Shown in pieces: positions 58,401 to 61,400 of a stretch of DNA of 64,000 nt (within the stretch, counting starts at the first letter, position 1; every line of letters begins with the position of its first letter). The DNA lies in the NCBI RefSeq assembly GCF_016920785.2, contig NW_024609857.1, positions 128,829,094 through 128,893,093 on the forward strand. The letters run 5' to 3'. The notes beneath the pieces are model-generated. The model was not told the DNA's origin. It saw only the letters and a program-made list of their open reading frames with translations, and did not search any database. This DNA comes from Ixodes scapularis (taxonomy: Eukaryota; Arthropoda; Arachnida; Ixodida; Ixodidae). A program made the translations under genes and the position numbers.

Positions 58401-61400
58401 ACTGCTTCAGGTCGGTGGCTCCGTCGGCAGAGGTCCTTCCCAGAGACGTCGGTGTGGTTTTGACGGACCTTCTTTGCATTCCCGGCCGGTTCTCTAAGAC
58501 TCTTCTTTCCGGTGGTTTATAGATTCTAATCTTCTTAGTAATTTCTTACTTCTCACTTAGCTGCCTCGAACATGATTGTCGTTATGCCCGGTTGCCGGTT
58601 AAGAAAAGCGGGTTGAGCTCCTCCCGGGAGTAAAGCTTCTTTCCACTTTGGCAGGGCAAACGTCGGAGAGGAGGCAACGCTTTTTCGCTTCCATTTCGGC
58701 GTTTGCTCCGCCGAAGTTAAAACTATAGCGTCGGCATTTTTGGCCGTTGTTGCTAACGTTACACCAAAGAAGCGCACAAACCACCTTCAATGCCACGGAT
58801 TTTCTTTGAGAGTTTGGTTCTGCTCGCACCCAGTTGGGTATGTGAGACGAGCACCTGCCGACGAATGCGGCCGAACCCTCCGAATCGGAGGGCGGCCGGC
58901 GCCACACGGGGAGCGTCCTCTTTACTCACCACGCATCCCGTCGCAGCTGGTGGCCGGCAGCCTGGTGAGCCTCGGGGTGCGTCAGAAGGAGGTGCTGCAG
59001 AGCAGCTTCGACCTGCTGGGCGAGCTGGTCAAGTTCAACGTGCGCGCCTTCCGACAGCTCGACAAGGTCCTCTCCACAGAGGCCAAGGTGGGCTCAGCGC
59101 GGGGACCCCGCGTCCCGGGAGGGTCGCACCCCCGTTGGGGTCGTCGACGGGACGAGAACAGCCGGGATGAGTTCCGGCCGTCCTGCCTCCGGCGCGAGCG
59201 TCTGTCTTAAAGGGACAATGAAGACAATTTCGGATATTTTTTTGCTGATTGAACTGGGTTCCAGGCACGTCCCAGGCAACGTTTTCCGAATTTCAGCCGA
59301 AACCGGCACTTGTGTGCTGCACAAATCAATTAAACAGTCGCGGTAATAATTGTACCGGGATCGATTGCAGCGACGCTCCGAGAGTTGCGGGAGAAGCGGA
59401 GTTCGCGCGGCGCTGCGGTTCCTAGAAGCGCGACGTCACAAGAGACCCGTCAGCAATTGGTCGAGACGAGAGACGTGCCCTCGGTCACTTTCTGGTTCGC
59501 GATTTTTATTAACACTGTTCTAATTTCCATTTGAATAACCATGAGAAGTATAAATCGGACTGGAAATGATTACTAAACCGTAAAAAAACAGCATACTTAT
59601 TTTTCTCTCTGCTACGCTGGATGCGAAACTGCCAACGAGGAACTATGGGCAAACAAAATGAATAAAAAAAAAAGAACACAGCGCGGAGCACGCGGGAGAC
59701 GTCTGGTTTTGGTTTCAGATGTCGACGTCGTGTTTACTTTGGGAAGACGGTACTTGAAGGATTCTGCAAAATGGTAGTCGTGCCAAATTTGTGCATTGTA
59801 GATGGCTGTTAAAACGGTCGACTGAAGACTAGTAATCGTTCGGGCAATGCTAGTTTTTACGTGTGGGTTGCTGTTCGTGTTCTTTGACGACGAAAAGAAA
59901 GGACGTCTGACTCTGGTGAAAAGAAAAAATTGTGCTGTTTATTTTCTCCTTTTTGGGGAGCGTCCCCCCGCGGAAGAACCGGTTCCCGGAACGGGTAGCT
60001 GCTGCTTTCCCCTCGGCATCTCCTCCACGTCCCTGTCCTTCGGCAACGCGCCGCTCTCATCTCGCCTACACAAATGTTGCTCGCTGCTTTGTTGCTCGCA
60101 ACCTGAAGGCTGCTCGTTGCCGGCTGGGCGATCACCGTCGGGTGATGGCGGAGGACGCCACACACATATTCCCGTTCCGTTGGTAGTAGGTCACTGAACG
60201 GAAGCCTGAACTCGCTCACGAGAGCGGCATTGTCGTCAGTGTTGACAGATCCGATGAAACGACCGTGCCACCGCGGTGCTATAACTCACCGCGGTAACTA
60301 GAGTCTCGATCTCGTAAATGCTACCGATACCGATTATTTACACTTGACGTCACACCCTATGTCACCTCCGTTTTCGGAGGCCCAGAAATGAGAATGGAGA
60401 TAGTTCAGTTTTGGTTTCTTCAGTTCTTTCGTAGGCACAGAAATATGCGTCACAAATGTCTACAAAAAATTGGGCAGCATGCTAGGTTCCCAAGAAGCCT
60501 AAAAACACCATTTAAAAAAAGTGAATTAAAATCGTCTTCATTGTCCCTTTAAACGTCGGCCCCTAGCGTGCATGTGCAATCGAAACGCGGCAAAAGACGC
60601 TAGGCGCACGCCGGGGGTCAGCCGCTCAAAAGAGATGCCCTGCCGTTCTCGCCTCGTCAATGACGATAGAGAGCCTGTGGCGCTCTGCCTTCCACTGGGC
60701 TCCGACCGCACTTGCTCGAGGCAGAGCACCTGCCGGCTTCTAGAGCGGCCGGAGAGGCGAGCGAAGCTCAGAGACACTCGCGGAAGATTGACGCTTTCCT
60801 CTTCTCCTCGCACCTTGTGTCACGAGCGTTCCCCGTGAACTTTGTGACCCCGACTGAACGGTTGGAAACGCAAACTCGGGATGGGCGGGACGGACGTAAG
60901 AGACGCGTCTGTCTTTCGGTTTCTGTTCTCTCCCTAATTGTGTGTATCTTAGATCTACCGTAAAATCCCGAGAGGTGCCCCACCCCAAAAAGGTAACCCA
61001 CCCCTACTTTTTGCTTGATTTGCTATTTTATTTTAAACCCCGAAACATAGCCCAGTCTCAGTAACCTTAGTGTTCGGATCAATGAGGACCTCGTTAATCA
61101 TCTAATTAGCTATGGGAGGATATAAGCAAACATTACCGACTGGGAAGTACAGTCATCTTTGCTTCATTGCCTCTCACCGAGACAACAAATTTGGCAGCAA
61201 CACATTTGTTGTCTCCGTGTAGGCCACCTAAAATCGACACATTTGTTTTAGGTGGCCTACCTCGGGATATACGGTGGGCACACGAATGCGTGCATGCTTG
61301 CCTAAGGCCCCCCAAAGATGCTTCGTTCGTGCTAGAGCCAGCATATATGCTAGGTTTAGCTGCCACGGTAATGGACGGATGGATGCGTATGGTTAAACCC

